Shown piece after piece: positions 26,908-36,322 of a DNA stretch of 64,000 nt. Source of the stretch: Franconibacter pulveris DSM 19144 (GTDB taxonomy: Bacteria > Pseudomonadota > Gammaproteobacteria > Enterobacterales > Enterobacteriaceae); the NCBI GenBank assembly GCA_000621185.1, contig KK211221.1, forward strand, positions 810,493 to 874,492. Reading direction: 5' to 3'. A program made the translations under genes and the position numbers. The notes beneath the pieces were generated by a model that saw only the letters and a list, made by a program, of their open reading frames with translations, was not told the origin of the DNA and ran no database searches. Within the stretch, counting starts at the first letter, position 1, and every line of letters starts with the position of its first letter.

Positions 26908-28155
26908 TTAACGCAGTTTATGAATCATCCACCCGGTAATTTCCGTGAGCGCCTTGTCAAAGTTGCTGTATACCGGGCTGGAGGCGATCTCCAGCAGCTT
27001 GCCATCGGCAGATGACGAGGTGATTAAACGCGATTCCTCTTCCGGGCTGAACGGGTCGTCCTGCCAGAAACCGGAGAGCATCGGCGTCGGGCAGCGGCGG
27101 CCGAGCAGCCCCTGGGTTTTCAGCGAGTAGCGGTTAAGCTCCACGCGCAGCGCGCTGTCGGAGGCGTCATACATGCCGAGGCGGCTTGCCAGCACATCCA
27201 TATACATCTCCGGCACTTGCGCCTGGCGCGCCGGGTCGCTCAGCAACTGATGCACCACCGGCCCGAGGCAGGCCACCGCCTTCAGGCGCGACGCTTCAAG
27301 ATACGCCAGCCGCACCGCCACGTTGGCGCCGAAGCGAAAACCAAACGCCGCCACACGGGTGTGATCCACCCACGGGAGATTCTCCAGCGCCTTCAGCACA
27401 TGCTGGTGCAGCAGGCTTGAATCCTGGGTGAGTTTCCATTTAGAAGAAAAGCCGACGGAAGGCATATCGATAGTGAGCATGGCGAGGCCGCGCGGCGCAA
27501 AGTAGTGCTCGAAAAGGTGATAGTAGTCGCTTTGCAGGGAATCGAGCCCGCCGCAGATAAGCACCGTCGGGAACGGGCCGTCGCCGCCTTTAGGCAGGTG
27601 CAGAAAGCCGTTAATCGGCGCGCCGCCGGGAACAGTAAACTCCAGCTCGCGCAGCTTGCCGGCAAGGCGGGTGGCGGCCTCTTCATAGGCGCGGTTCGCC
27701 AGCACCTGCGCCTGCTCCGCCAGTTCATCGCCCTTCAGGTGCGGATAGGCCGCGATGCTGTAGAGGTTCGCCGCCTGAAGCCAGGCTTTGCCGATGCGGG
27801 CTTCATCCGTTTCCTGCGCGGCGCGCTGCTGCCACGCCATCGCCTGCTTCGACCACTCATAGATCCAGTTGCCGCCGCGATAGCCGACCACCGTGTCGTA
27901 CTGCGCCGGATCGGTGCGCTCGGCGTCGCTCAGCACGATGCGCGACTGCACGTCGAGAATTTCCAGCGGGTCGACGCCGCGCCAGACCCACATAATGCGG
28001 TTGATCATGCGATACCAGTGCGGCACCGTTTTGCCTTCCAGCGTGGATTCAATATGCGGCGCCGGCGCGTGATGCACGCGGCGGACCAGCGTCGAGGTTT
28101 CGGGGTGTTTAAAACGCGGCTTGAACAGGGTTTCGCTAAGGTTGGCCTGCGACAT
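26908..28155 (-). CDS. frsA: Fermentation-respiration switch protein FrsA
   Basis: Alpha/beta-hydrolase that binds dephospho-EIIA-Glc and affects the balance of fermentation and respiration in E. coli. The 415-residue protein starts [20 protein letters not shown] and includes [40 protein letters not shown] and [19 protein letters not shown], the hydrolase nucleophile-elbow region without a classical GxSxG. Length agrees with E. coli (414). It sits between gpt and crl, a conserved order. Start is the ATG at 28155, not the upstream extension. Confidence 0.95.
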   Translation of the reverse strand: MSQANLSETLFKPRFKHPETSTLVRRVHHAPAPHIESTLEGKTVPHWYRMINRIMWVWRGVDPLEILDVQSRIVLSDAERTDPAQYDTVVGYRGGNWIYEWSKQAMAWQQRAAQETDEARIGKAWLQAANLYSIAAYPHLKGDELAEQAQVLANRAYEEAATRLAGKLRELEFTVPGGAPINGFLHLPKGGDGPFPTVLICGGLDSLQSDYYHLFEHYFAPRGLAMLTIDMPSVGFSSKWKLTQDSSLLHQHVLKALENLPWVDHTRVAAFGFRFGANVAVRLAYLEASRLKAVACLGPVVHQLLSDPARQAQVPEMYMDVLASRLGMYDASDSALRVELNRYSLKTQGLLGRRCPTPMLSGFWQDDPFSPEEESRLITSSSADGKLLEIASSPVYSNFDKALTEITGWMIHKLR

Positions 28156-28210
28156 AGCTTTCCGGCTCCATGAAAACAACAGGAACTCTAATTGTACTCG
28201 CCCGGGCGCC

Positions 28211-28242
28211 AAAAAAACAAAACGCCCGGCAAAGCCGGGCGT
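28211..28242 (-). terminator. Terminator after gpt
   Basis: ACGCCCGGC-TTT-GCCGGGCGT on the minus strand followed by a T-rich run (plus strand 28211-28221), just downstream of gpt. Confidence 0.85.
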
Positions 28243-28263
28243 AAAACATCGTAAGAATGGCGA

Positions 28264-28722
28264 TTAACGGCCGGACAGCGGCGGCACGAAGACCACGCCC
28301 ATGTCCCACGGCTGTTCAATCCAGGTATCCTGCGGAATGTCGATCACGTAGTCGTCCACCAGCGGCTTACCGGCCGGCTTGGCGAAAATGGTGACGAAAC
28401 GCGCTTTTGGATACATTTCACGGATAGCGACGGCGGTGCCGCCGGTGTCAACCAGGTCGTCTACCACGATGAAGCCTTCACCGTCGCCTTCGGCGCGCTT
28501 AAGCACTTTCATTTCGCGCTGGTTATCGTGGTCGTAGCTGGAGATGCAAACGGTGTCGACATGGCGAATACCCAGTTCGCGCGCCAGCAGAGCGCCCGGC
28601 ACCAGACCGCCGCGGCTAACGGCAATAATGCCTTTCCACTGTTCAGAAGGCAGCAGGCGGCTTGCCAGCTTGCGCGCGTGGATCTGCAACATATCCCAGG
28701 TGACAACGTATTTTTCGCTCAT
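28264..28722 (-). CDS. gpt: Xanthine-guanine phosphoribosyltransferase
   Basis: Purine salvage enzyme converting xanthine, guanine and hypoxanthine with PRPP to nucleotides. The 152-residue protein matches E. coli Gpt in length and sequence: [40 protein letters not shown] and the PRPP-binding signature [16 protein letters not shown] near residues 82-97, ending [10 protein letters not shown]. Single gene, divergent from pepD. It complements the purine degradation genes in the window in metabolic terms but is not linked to them in an operon. Confidence 0.97.
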   Translation of the reverse strand: MSEKYVVTWDMLQIHARKLASRLLPSEQWKGIIAVSRGGLVPGALLARELGIRHVDTVCISSYDHDNQREMKVLKRAEGDGEGFIVVDDLVDTGGTAVAIREMYPKARFVTIFAKPAGKPLVDDYVIDIPQDTWIEQPWDMGVVFVPPLSGR

Positions 28723-28981
28723 GTGAAGTGTCCCGGCCAGTTAAAAAAATGGCTTAAAAAGTGTTCAGGGGGGAAATAGGTTGCGCGAGATTATAGAGAT
28801 CTGGCGCACTAAAAACCAGCCTTGCGCGGGTGCGCCTTGGTTTTTACTCGCTGCGGGCTACATGGCGCAGCATAAAGTGGTATTCTCAGCCCATCGCCCA
28901 GGCAAGGCTTGCGGCACATTTCAATGATAACCTGTGACCCGCCAGCGAGGCTTCGCCGGGTCGTCGTCAAGGAGACTTAAC

Positions 28982-30439
28982 GTGTCTGAACTGTCTCAGC
29001 TTTCCCCCCAACCGCTGTGGGATATTTTCGCTAAAATCTGCTCCATTCCTCACCCTTCCTACCATGAAGAACAACTCGCCGAACACATCATGGGCTGGGC
29101 GAAGGAAAAGGGGCTGTTTGCGCAGCGCGACCAGGTAGGCAACATTCTGATCCGCAAACCGGCCACCGCCGGCATGGAAAACCGCAAGCCGGTGGTGCTG
29201 CAGGCGCACCTCGACATGGTGCCGCAGAAAAATAACGACACCGTTCATGACTTCACCAAAGATCCTATCCAGCCTTACGTTGACGGCGAATGGGTGAAAG
29301 CGCGCGGCACCACCCTTGGCGCCGACAACGGCATCGGCATGGCCTCCGCGCTGGCGGTGCTGGCGGACGACGCCGTTCAGCACGGTCCGCTGGAAGTGCT
29401 GTTGACCATGACCGAAGAAGCGGGCATGGACGGCGCGTTCGGTCTGCAGGCGAACTGGCTGCAGGGCGACATTCTCATTAACACCGACTCCGAAGAAGAG
29501 GGTGAAATCTACATGGGCTGCGCAGGCGGCATCGATTTCATCACTACCCTTGCGCTTGAGCGCGAAGCGGTGCCGGCGGGCTACCAGACCGTTAAGCTGA
29601 CGGTAAAAGGCCTTAAGGGCGGCCACTCCGGCGCGGATATTCACTTAGGCCTCGGCAACGCCAACAAGCTGCTGGCCCGCTTCCTGTTCGCTCACGCCAA
29701 AGAACTGGACGCGCGCCTGATAGACCTTAACGGCGGCACGCTGCGCAACGCTATCCCGCGTGAAGCGTTCGCCACGCTTGCCGTTCCGGCGGATAAAGCT
29801 GATGCGCTGAAAACCCTGGCGGCGGCGTACCTTGATATCCTGAATAACGAGCTCTCTGCAAAAGAAAAAAACATCACCGTGCTGGTTGAGCAGGCGACGG
29901 CTGAGCATGGCGCGCTGACTGCGAAATGCCGCGACGCCTTTATCGGCCTGCTGAACGCCACGCCGAACGGCGTTATCCGCAACTCCGACGTCGCTAAAGG
30001 CGTGGTGGAAACCTCGCTGAACCTCGGTGTGGTGACGACCGATGCCGACAAAGCGCAAATCATCTGCCTTATCCGCTCGCTTATCGACAGCGGCAAAGAT
30101 TACGTGGTGCAGACGCTGGAAGCGCTGGGCCAGCTTGCAGGCGCCGAAACCGTCGCCAAAGGCAGCTACCCGGGCTGGCAGCCGGACGCCTCTTCCCCGG
30201 TAATGGCGCTGGTGCGTGAAACTTACCAGAAGCTCTTCAACAAGACGCCGAACATTCAGGTTATCCACGCTGGCCTGGAATGCGGCCTGTTCAAGAAGCC
30301 GTACCCGGAGATGGACATGGTCTCCATCGGGCCGACCATTACCGGTCCGCACTCCCCGGACGAGCAGGTTCACATTGAAAGCGTGGGCCAGTACTGGACG
30401 CTGCTGACCGAGCTGCTGAAAGCCATTCCGGCTAAGTAA
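28982..30439 (+). CDS. pepD: Cytosolic beta-alanyl-histidine dipeptidase (aminoacyl-histidine dipeptidase)
   Basis: Zinc M20 peptidase splitting Xaa-His dipeptides. The 485-residue product starts at a GTG (28982) as in E. coli; the upstream frame is not conserved. Metal and catalytic motifs: QAHLDMV (His, Asp), LGADNGIG (bridging Asp), MTEEAGMDGAFG (Glu), NTDSEEEGEIYMGCAGG (Asp) and SPDEQVHIESV region near the C-terminus (TGPHSPDEQ). Ribosome site AAGGAG precedes the GTG. A terminator follows 17 bp downstream. Confidence 0.97.
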   Translation: MSELSQLSPQPLWDIFAKICSIPHPSYHEEQLAEHIMGWAKEKGLFAQRDQVGNILIRKPATAGMENRKPVVLQAHLDMVPQKNNDTVHDFTKDPIQPYVDGEWVKARGTTLGADNGIGMASALAVLADDAVQHGPLEVLLTMTEEAGMDGAFGLQANWLQGDILINTDSEEEGEIYMGCAGGIDFITTLALEREAVPAGYQTVKLTVKGLKGGHSGADIHLGLGNANKLLARFLFAHAKELDARLIDLNGGTLRNAIPREAFATLAVPADKADALKTLAAAYLDILNNELSAKEKNITVLVEQATAEHGALTAKCRDAFIGLLNATPNGVIRNSDVAKGVVETSLNLGVVTTDADKAQIICLIRSLIDSGKDYVVQTLEALGQLAGAETVAKGSYPGWQPDASSPVMALVRETYQKLFNKTPNIQVIHAGLECGLFKKPYPEMDMVSIGPTITGPHSPDEQVHIESVGQYWTLLTELLKAIPAK

Positions 30440-30456
30440 GCGAAAGCGTGTAATAA

Positions 30457-30480
30457 GGCGGCCAGCGGGCCGCCTTTTTT
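30457..30480 (+). terminator. Intrinsic terminator of pepD
   Basis: GGCGGCC / GGCCGCC stem followed by TTTTTT. Confidence 0.9.
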
Positions 30481-30516
30481 GTTTGTCGCGCTTACTCAGC
30501 ACACTCCCCCGCAGAA

Positions 30517-30545
30517 CAAAAAACCCCGCCTTACCAGGGCGGGGG
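30517..30545 (-). terminator. Intrinsic terminator of prfH-rtcB2 operon
   Basis: CCCCGCC / GGCGGGG stem with the minus-strand T run opposite plus-strand A's at 30517-30523, just after the prfH stop. Confidence 0.8.
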
Positions 30546-30551
30546 TGTTTA

Positions 30552-31169
30552 TTACTTCACGGGCGTAAAGCCTTTGCCCGTAAAACAGCGCTGCGGGTTG
30601 CCGCGTGCTATCTGATGATGAAACTGCCGCCGCTGCGCCTTCTGCCCGGCGTGCTGCGCTTCCCGCAACGCTTCCAGCTTGTGGGCTAGCAGCAGCCGCG
30701 CCAGCTTTTTATTGGCGTGCTGGCTGCGCTCTGACTGCACCTTCACGCTGATGCCGCTCGCCAGATGCGTGGCGCGTATCGCCGAGTCGGTTTTATTGAC
30801 GTGCTGGCCGCCCGGCCCGGAGGCGCGCTGCGCCTCAAAGCGAATGTCGCTTTCCGGCACCTCGCTCACCGGCGTAAATACCTCCGCGCCAATAAACCAG
30901 TTTTTGCGGCCATGGCGCGGGCGATAAGGGCTTTCGCACGTCCACTGCAACGTGCCGCGCCAGCGTTCGGCAAGCGCCTGCGCCTGTTCGCCCGTGAGCG
31001 AAACCAGCACCGATCGCAGCGTGCCCGCCACGCGTCCCGGCTCTTCTTCCACCATGTTCAGCGTTACGCCTGCGGCGCAGGCCTCCTCAGCCAGCCGCGC
31101 CAGCGCTTTGCTCACCGCCAGACAGCATTCGTCCGGCCCCTGAGCGGAGGAGAGTTGCAACAGCCTCAT
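30552..31169 (-). CDS. prfH: Peptide chain release factor-like protein PrfH
   Basis: A 205-residue class I release-factor homologue with the peptidyl-tRNA hydrolysis motif in [18 protein letters not shown], followed by [14 protein letters not shown], but lacking the stop-codon recognition domains. Its start overlaps the rtcB2 stop by 4 bp (ATGA). Published work on this pair (established knowledge, not seen here) shows that PrfH releases peptides from ribosomes with a cut decoding centre so that RtcB2 can rejoin the 16S rRNA. Only the GGQ domain and coupling are visible in sequence. E. coli K-12 retains only a prfH relic at this place. Confidence 0.95.
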   Translation of the reverse strand: MRLLQLSSAQGPDECCLAVSKALARLAEEACAAGVTLNMVEEEPGRVAGTLRSVLVSLTGEQAQALAERWRGTLQWTCESPYRPRHGRKNWFIGAEVFTPVSEVPESDIRFEAQRASGPGGQHVNKTDSAIRATHLASGISVKVQSERSQHANKKLARLLLAHKLEALREAQHAGQKAQRRQFHHQIARGNPQRCFTGKGFTPVK

Positions 31170-32305
31170 TCGCTTCGCTCCCCGCTGGTTTTCAGCGTCA
31201 GTACCGGCTTCAGGCGCGCCAGCGGCTTCACCAGTCCGGCGCCCGTGAGGCATTCCATCACGCTCTCTATTGATTTGTACGCCTGCGGCGCCTCTTCATA
31301 GATAAGCTGGCGGTCGCGGCAAATCACCCGGCTGCCAAGCGGCGTACGGGCAAGCTGCGCCGGGCTGAATTTCCCGGAAAGCCGCCCTTTGCACTCGGTG
31401 CGCATCCATTTGCGCCCGGCGCCGTGAGCCAGCGAATCAAGCGCATCGCTGCTGTTTAACGGCTGCACCAGATAGCTGTAATCGCCGCGCGAGCCGGGAA
31501 TAACAACCGGGCCGCAGCTGGCGGGCGTGGCGCCCTTGCGGTGCAGCCAGCCGGGCTGGCCGTTGAAAACGTACGGCTCTACCAGGTTGTGGTTCACGTC
31601 GAGCAGCCGCTCCCCCTCTTCCCTGAAGTGCTCAAGCAGGCGACGGGCGATAAGCGCGCGGTTGGCGACGGCGAACGTAAGCGCGTCGTTATGCTGCGCC
31701 AGGTAATCGTTCGCCGCGTCGCTGCCCTCTTCCAGACCGCTGTGGGAGAAGCGCTCCACGTGGGCGCGCAGGATCTGCTGGCCCAAGCCGCGCGAACCGC
31801 TGTGCGCCAGCAGCAACAGCTGCTTTGCGTTAATGCCGAGCGCGCTGACCGCCTCGTCATCGTAAACGCTCTCCACCTGCTGCAATTCGGCGAAGTGGTT
31901 GCCGCCGCCGACCGAGCCGAGAGAAGCGGCATAGGGGTGCGCCGCAAGCGTCGGCGGCAAAGCCGCTTCCAGCCACTCTGGCGGCGCCGCATCGCTGTAG
32001 CTCTGCGCACGCTTTTCCAGCTTATCGAGATTCGCTTTGCGGCTCTGCAGCGAGGTTTGCCACAGCCCCATGCCGCAGCCGATATCGTTGCCTACCAGCG
32101 CCGGATAAAAATGGTTAACGGAGAAAAATGCCGCGCCGACGGGATACCCGCGGCCTGGATGCAGATCCGGCATGCCGACGACGCGCGTCATGCCCGGCAA
32201 TCTGGCGGTGTTTAAAAGCTGCCGGGTGGCGTCGCTTTCGATCCAGAGGTCATCCGACGCAACGTAAGCGACGGCGTCAGATAAGGGACGTATAAAATTG
32301 CCCAT
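31166..32305 (-). CDS. rtcB2: RNA-splicing ligase RtcB2
   Basis: GTP- and Mn-dependent 3'-phosphate/5'-OH RNA ligase of the RtcB family, in the short form of 379 residues seen next to prfH. Metal-site motifs: [14 protein letters not shown] (Asp, His), GNDIGCGMG (Cys), [10 protein letters not shown] (Asn, His), [11 protein letters not shown] (His) and the guanylated His in DSLAHGAGR. It lies upstream of prfH in a two-gene unit. The leader region 32306-32444 holds a 15-codon ORF and alternative hairpins. The pair most likely repairs 16S rRNA cut by ribotoxins; that role is from published work on the family. Confidence 0.95.
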   Translation of the reverse strand: MGNFIRPLSDAVAYVASDDLWIESDATRQLLNTARLPGMTRVVGMPDLHPGRGYPVGAAFFSVNHFYPALVGNDIGCGMGLWQTSLQSRKANLDKLEKRAQSYSDAAPPEWLEAALPPTLAAHPYAASLGSVGGGNHFAELQQVESVYDDEAVSALGINAKQLLLLAHSGSRGLGQQILRAHVERFSHSGLEEGSDAANDYLAQHNDALTFAVANRALIARRLLEHFREEGERLLDVNHNLVEPYVFNGQPGWLHRKGATPASCGPVVIPGSRGDYSYLVQPLNSSDALDSLAHGAGRKWMRTECKGRLSGKFSPAQLARTPLGSRVICRDRQLIYEEAPQAYKSIESVMECLTGAGLVKPLARLKPVLTLKTSGERSE

Positions 32306-32343
32306 ATACCCATCCTGTAACAGGAAAAAAAAATAAGGATGTG

Positions 32344-32444
32344 GCAGACGAAAACCCGGGCAAAAAAAGCGAGGAAATTATTCCTGGGTCAGTCTGCAAA
32401 GCGTAATCAGCGGTGAGTAAGTCATGATGTGCCTCCTTTGCAGA
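32344..32444 (-). promoter_or_regulatory. Leader with two mutually exclusive hairpins before rtcB2
   Basis: In RNA order: TCTGCAAAG (32444-32436) pairs perfectly with CTTTGCAGA (32401-32393), enclosing the leader Shine-Dalgarno and start codon. The same downstream arm, as GCAGAC (32397-32392), can instead pair with GTCTGC (32349-32344), extended by CCC/GGG at 32388-32386 and 32357-32355. A T7 run lies between (plus strand 32362-32368). The two pairings exclude each other, as in attenuators. Found by eye; not folded by program. Confidence 0.45.
32378..32425 (-). CDS. Candidate 15-residue leader peptide upstream of rtcB2
   Basis: Minus-strand ORF encoding MTYSPLITLCRLTQE, preceded by a near-perfect ribosome site (AAAGGAGG, six bases before the ATG). 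It ends 72 bp before rtcB2. Its start region and its Leu-Cys-Arg-Leu codons lie in the competing hairpins described for this leader. Too short to be a structural protein by appearance; it may couple ribosome behaviour to rtcB2-prfH expression. No similar named leader is known to me. Confidence 0.5.
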   Translation of the reverse strand: MTYSPLITLCRLTQE

Positions 32445-32560
32445 TGAAGAGAATGGAAAAAAACGGCTTGCATAATAACCACATGGCCACCCCGCCACAA
32501 CCGCCAGCGGCGAAAAAAAGCGCCTGCCTATTAGTTTAGGTAGGAGCAGCCCGGGCTGCT

Positions 32561-33034
32561 TTATGTTGTCGACAGTGTTTTTACCATGCGGTAGTTAGTA
32601 AACGTTTCTCCGCGCAGCGCCACGGTTTGCACCTGCTCAATGCTAAAGCCGTTGGCCGCAAAAAACGGCCGCGCGGTAATACTCGCATCGGTAGTCAGAC
32701 GGGTTAACCGCTGCTGGCGGGCCGCCTGCTCCAGACGCGCCAGCAGCGCGGCGGCAACTCCCCGGCGCAGGGCCTGCGGGTGGACAAACAGCAAATCGAT
32801 ATGCCCTTCATGCTCAAGCGAGATAAACCCAAGCCGCTTTTCACCGTCGCAGGCGACGAAAACGCGGGCGCGGGCGAGCCGTTCCCGCCAGCAGGCTTCG
32901 TCCACCTGCGCCCAGGCACGGATCTGGGCGGGGCTATAGTCCCGGCTGGCCACTTCGGTAACCGAGAGAATGAACAGCTGCGCCAGCCAGGGGAGATCCT
33001 GCGGCTGGTAGTCGCGAAGGGTGACATGGTTCAT
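32561..33034 (-). CDS. yafP: GNAT acetyltransferase, YafP-like
   Basis: A 157-residue GNAT-fold N-acetyltransferase. It resembles E. coli YafP: VTLRDYQPQDLPWLAQLFIL, SRDYSPAQIRAWAQVDEACW, IDLLFVHPQALRRGVAAALL (acetyl-CoA pyrophosphate loop RRGVAAAL) and DASITARPFFAANGFSIEQV. In E. coli yafP is in the SOS operon dinB-yafNOP; here the yafNO toxin-antitoxin genes are absent, and yafP lies downstream of dinB with a 226-bp repeat-bearing gap. SOS co-expression is therefore uncertain. Substrate unknown. Confidence 0.85.
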   Translation of the reverse strand: MNHVTLRDYQPQDLPWLAQLFILSVTEVASRDYSPAQIRAWAQVDEACWRERLARARVFVACDGEKRLGFISLEHEGHIDLLFVHPQALRRGVAAALLARLEQAARQQRLTRLTTDASITARPFFAANGFSIEQVQTVALRGETFTNYRMVKTLSTT

Positions 33035-33093
33035 CGTGATTTTTCCGGTCGGCTGCTGGAGGAAGCGTAACGCATTACGTTTGTGTTGTCGTC

Positions 33094-33203
33094 AGCCACT
33101 CACCCCGGCGGGGAGAGGGAACCGGCCAGCGAGTGAATAGACGCCCGCGCAGGTCCGCGCCCTTTCCCCCTCGCCCTTCCAGGGAGAGGGCCAGGGTGAG
33201 GAT
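33094..33203. repeat. GC-rich palindromic intergenic repeats
   Basis: Two units, about 33094-33128 (CTCACCCCGGCGGGGAGAGG core) and 33158-33203 (CCCTCGCCCTTCCAGGGAGA ... CAGGGTGAGG). Each is a hairpin of the CTCACCC...GGGTGAG or CCCTCTCCC class common in gamma-proteobacterial intergenic DNA. Between yafP and dinB; may end transcription or stabilise mRNA. Related units occur at 50648-50880. Confidence 0.6.
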
Positions 33204-33260
33204 TTACGGCATATCCGGGGCGGAGAACTGCACACCACCGCAGAACACTCCTGCCTGCCC

Positions 33261-34316
33261 TTAAAGCCCCAGCACCAGCTGACGCTCAATTTGCGGGTCG
33301 AGCAAGGTAACGTGCAGTCCCACCAGCCGCACGCCGCGCCCGCCCCGGCGTTCTTCCCACGTTTTACGGGCGGTGGCGAGCAAATCGTCTTTGTTCAGCA
33401 TCGGCCAGACGTGCTCCTGCGTGGTGAGCTGGAAATCGTTGAATTTCAGCTTCACCCCCTGACGGGCGATGCGCAAATCCGGCTGTACGGCGGCGAGGCG
33501 GCGCTCCAGCTCCGGGTAAAGGCGCTCGACAATCGCCTCGCACTCGGACCATTCATGAATATCCTGTGCAAGCGTACGCTCCACCCCTACCGATTTACGC
33601 TGCCTGTCGCTGCTTATCTCGCGCTCGTCTATTCCCTGGCTGCGCTCCCACAGCACGCGGCCAAACTTGCCAAAGCGCTTGAGCAGCGCGGCGAGATCGC
33701 TGTTTTGCACATCCTCGCAGGTGCACAGCCCGAGGCTTTCGAGCTTTGCCGCCGTCACTTTCCCCACGCCCGGGATCTTGCCGAGCGGCAGCGTGCGCAG
33801 AAACTCCGGCACCTCTTCCGGCGTTATCACATACTGCCCGTTGGGCTTGTTGAGATCGGAGGCTATCTTGGCGAGAAACTTCACTGGCGCGATGCCCGCC
33901 GAGGCGGTGAGCTGCAGCTCGTCCAAAATAGTCTGGCGAATCTCTTTCGCCATCAGCGTGGCGGAGCCGTAGCAGTGCGGGCTGTGGGTGACATCTAAAT
34001 AGGCTTCGTCGAGCGACAGCGGTTCAATCAGCGAGGTATAGCGGGAGAAGATTTCACGGATATGGGCGGAAGCTTCTTTATAGGCGTCAAAACGCCCCGG
34101 CAGCAGCGTAAGGTGCGGACAAAGCTTGAGGGCCATGGCGGTGGGCATGGCGCTGCGCACGCCATATTTACGCGCCGGGTAGTTCGCGGTGCTGATTACG
34201 CCGCGCCGTTCGCGGCTGCCGCCGATGGCGAGCGGAATATCGCGCAGGGCCGGGTTGTCGCGCATCTCGACAGCCGCAAAAAAGCAGTCCATATCGACAT
34301 GAATGATTTTACGCAT
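33261..34316 (-). CDS. dinB: DNA polymerase IV
   Basis: SOS-induced Y-family translesion polymerase. The 351-residue protein begins [20 protein letters not shown] with the first catalytic Asp and steric-gate Phe, has [10 protein letters not shown] (Asp103-Glu104 equivalents), a thumb/little-finger region ([18 protein letters not shown]) and ends in the beta-clamp motif QLVLGL. Family length 351. I start at the ATG at 34316; the frame to 34520 is open but not conserved. A LexA box sits 15 bp upstream of the ATG. Divergent from the GDPD-like gene. Confidence 0.97.
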   Translation of the reverse strand: MRKIIHVDMDCFFAAVEMRDNPALRDIPLAIGGSRERRGVISTANYPARKYGVRSAMPTAMALKLCPHLTLLPGRFDAYKEASAHIREIFSRYTSLIEPLSLDEAYLDVTHSPHCYGSATLMAKEIRQTILDELQLTASAGIAPVKFLAKIASDLNKPNGQYVITPEEVPEFLRTLPLGKIPGVGKVTAAKLESLGLCTCEDVQNSDLAALLKRFGKFGRVLWERSQGIDEREISSDRQRKSVGVERTLAQDIHEWSECEAIVERLYPELERRLAAVQPDLRIARQGVKLKFNDFQLTTQEHVWPMLNKDDLLATARKTWEERRGGRGVRLVGLHVTLLDPQIERQLVLGL

Positions 34317-34330
34317 CGCGAAGCCCCGCA

Positions 34331-34346
34331 CTGTATGTTCATACAG
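34331..34346 (-). promoter_or_regulatory. LexA (SOS) box of dinB
   Basis: CTGTATGTTCATACAG fits CTGT-N8-ACAG and the extended consensus CTGTATATATATACAG except at three central bases. It is 15 bp upstream of the dinB ATG. Confidence 0.9.
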
Positions 34347-34456
34347 TCTGGCAAAAAATGGACGCGGCGGCAACCACCCTCCATTCACTGTCATAAAGCT
34401 GTGATACCAAGAAGCCTCCGCCGCCTGTTGAATAATAAAGATTAAGGAAGAAAAGC

Positions 34457-35323
34457 ATGACCCGAGTTTCGCTTGCCACGCTGCTGCTTGCCGCCTCCAC
34501 CCTGGCCTGCGCCAGCCCACAGCTGATAGCCCACCGGGGCGGCACCGGCGACGCGCCGGAAAACACCCTGCCCGCCATCGAGCTGGCGCTAAAAAACCGC
34601 GCCGACGCGGTGTGGGTAACGGTGCAGCTCAGCAAAGACGGCGTGCCGGTGCTTTATCGCCCGAGCGACTTAAGCGCGCTGACGAACAGCAACGGCCCGG
34701 TCTCCCGTTTCACCGCTGCAGAGCTCGGCGCCATCGACGCGGGCTGGAAATGGGGCGACACCACGCACCCCTGGCGCGGCAAAGGCGCCACTATCCCGAC
34801 GCTGGAAGCCGTGCTGCAAAGGTGGCCGCAAACGCCGTTTTATCTCGACATCAAATCGCCGGACGCCGCGCCGGAGGAGATGGGGCGACGGCTGCTGGCG
34901 GTGCTTGAGAAAACGCGCAGCCTCGGGCGCGTGCGTGTCTACTCAACGGAAGACCGGTATATCAGCGCCCTGCCCGCCGCCGTGCCGCGCTTCGTCACCC
35001 GCAGCGAAACCCGCACCCGGCTGGCTACGGTTTCGCTCTCGCACCAGTGCCCGCCGCCTGTCGCCGATGAACAACCGCGCTGGTATGGGCTTGAACTGAA
35101 CCGCAACGTGGAGGTGGTGGAAAAATTCACGCTGGGCGAAGGCGTCTCCGCTGCGACGCTGACCTGGGATAAAGAGGCAATGGCGTGCTTTCGCTCGCAC
35201 GGCGAAGCGCACATCCTCTTTTTCGGCGTTAATACGCCACAGGACTATGAAAAAGCGGTGGAACTGAACGCCGATGGCGTGATGGTGGATGCGCCGAGTC
35301 AGTTTAGCGCCCGCAAGGGTTAA
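34457..35323 (+). CDS. GDPD-family secreted protein with missing catalytic residues
   Basis: A 288-residue protein with signal peptide ([20 protein letters not shown]) and a glycerophosphodiester phosphodiesterase fold: [17 protein letters not shown] (His26, Glu35) and [14 protein letters not shown]. The normal E-x-D metal pair and the second catalytic His (family: ADYLEQDLVMTKD...VVLHD) are replaced: the segment reads [21 protein letters not shown], so Glu is Trp53, Asp is Thr55 and His is Tyr67. It is probably inactive as a diesterase or has a changed role. Divergent from dinB; the mature enzyme would be periplasmic. A GC-rich hairpin follows (35330-35347). Confidence 0.75.
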   Translation: MTRVSLATLLLAASTLACASPQLIAHRGGTGDAPENTLPAIELALKNRADAVWVTVQLSKDGVPVLYRPSDLSALTNSNGPVSRFTAAELGAIDAGWKWGDTTHPWRGKGATIPTLEAVLQRWPQTPFYLDIKSPDAAPEEMGRRLLAVLEKTRSLGRVRVYSTEDRYISALPAAVPRFVTRSETRTRLATVSLSHQCPPPVADEQPRWYGLELNRNVEVVEKFTLGEGVSAATLTWDKEAMACFRSHGEAHILFFGVNTPQDYEKAVELNADGVMVDAPSQFSARKG

Positions 35324-35584
35324 CGTTTCGCGCCGCGAAAGCGGCGCGCGTCATCTGAATTTTTACGTTTAAGCCAGACGTTTTTTGCGAACCTTCTGGC
35401 TCGTCTCCGGTCACATTACGCAGCGCTTTGGCGGTTTAAGTAAAACTGAAGTGTAAACGCAGCAGTCAACGCTTGCGAAAAATAACAGCGGTGCTAATGT
35501 GAGCGCTCCCGAGACAGAATAATCTTATTTTGGGCTCTCTCGCCGTCCTGGCATTGTTACAGATTTATCAAGGAAATAAGCAGT

Positions 35585-36322
35585 ATGCGTAAAATTGCAT
35601 TGTTTATCGCAATGCTCCTGATGCCGTGCATGTCTTTTGCCAGTTTGCTCAGCAGCGACAGTAACACCCCTATTAAATCAGAACTAAAACAGCAGTTAAT
35701 GGGTTCGCCGGTCTATATCCAGATCTTCAAAGAAGAGCGCACGCTGGATCTTTACGTGAAGATGGGCGAACAGTATCAACTGCTCGACAGCTATAAAATC
35801 TGTAACTACTCCGGCGGTCTGGGCCCGAAACAGCGTCAGGGCGATTTTAAAAGCCCGGAAGGGTTCTACACCGTGGAGCGTCCGCAGCTTAAGCCGGACA
35901 GCCGCTTCTATAAGGCTATCAACATCGGCTTCCCGAACGCCTATGACCGCGCGCACGGTTATGAAGGGAAATATTTAATGATCCACGGCGCCTGCGTGTC
36001 GGTGGGCTGCTACGCCATGACGGACAAGAATATCGACGAGATTTTCCAGTTCGTGACCGGCGCGCTGGTGTTCGGCCAGCCTCGCGTGCAGATAAGCATC
36101 TACCCGTTCCGCATGACCGACGCCAACATGGAGCGCCACAAGTACTCCTACTACATCAACTTCTGGAAACAGCTGAAGCCGGGCTACGACTACTTCGCCA
36201 TGACCCGCCAGCCGCCGGTGGTTTCCGTCTCTAACGGCAACTACGTGGTGAGCAAGCCTATCAGCAGCCAGGTGGTTCACCCGCAGCTGGCGTCAAACTA
36301 TACGCTCCCCAAGGCAGAATAA
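35585..36322 (+). CDS. dpaA: L,D-transpeptidase-fold murein amidase DpaA (YafK/LdtF)
   Basis: A 245-residue periplasmic protein matching E. coli YafK, which detaches Braun lipoprotein from peptidoglycan. Signal peptide [19 protein letters not shown]; YkuD domain with [30 protein letters not shown] and the active-site signature [18 protein letters not shown] (His and the second Cys catalytic). It overlaps the 3' end of convergent yafJ by 30 bp. The preceding 35324-35584 spacer holds the hairpin after the GDPD-like gene and an AGCCAGA/TCTGGCT hairpin near 35371-35403; no gene is seen. Confidence 0.95.
   Translation: MRKIALFIAMLLMPCMSFASLLSSDSNTPIKSELKQQLMGSPVYIQIFKEERTLDLYVKMGEQYQLLDSYKICNYSGGLGPKQRQGDFKSPEGFYTVERPQLKPDSRFYKAINIGFPNAYDRAHGYEGKYLMIHGACVSVGCYAMTDKNIDEIFQFVTGALVFGQPRVQISIYPFRMTDANMERHKYSYYINFWKQLKPGYDYFAMTRQPPVVSVSNGNYVVSKPISSQVVHPQLASNYTLPKAE

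Noticed and set aside
32445..32560. Sigma-54 promoter upstream of rtcB2, as in the E. coli rtcBA operon with RtcR
   Set aside because: No GG-N10-GC element fits in the spacer, and no rtcR gene is nearby.
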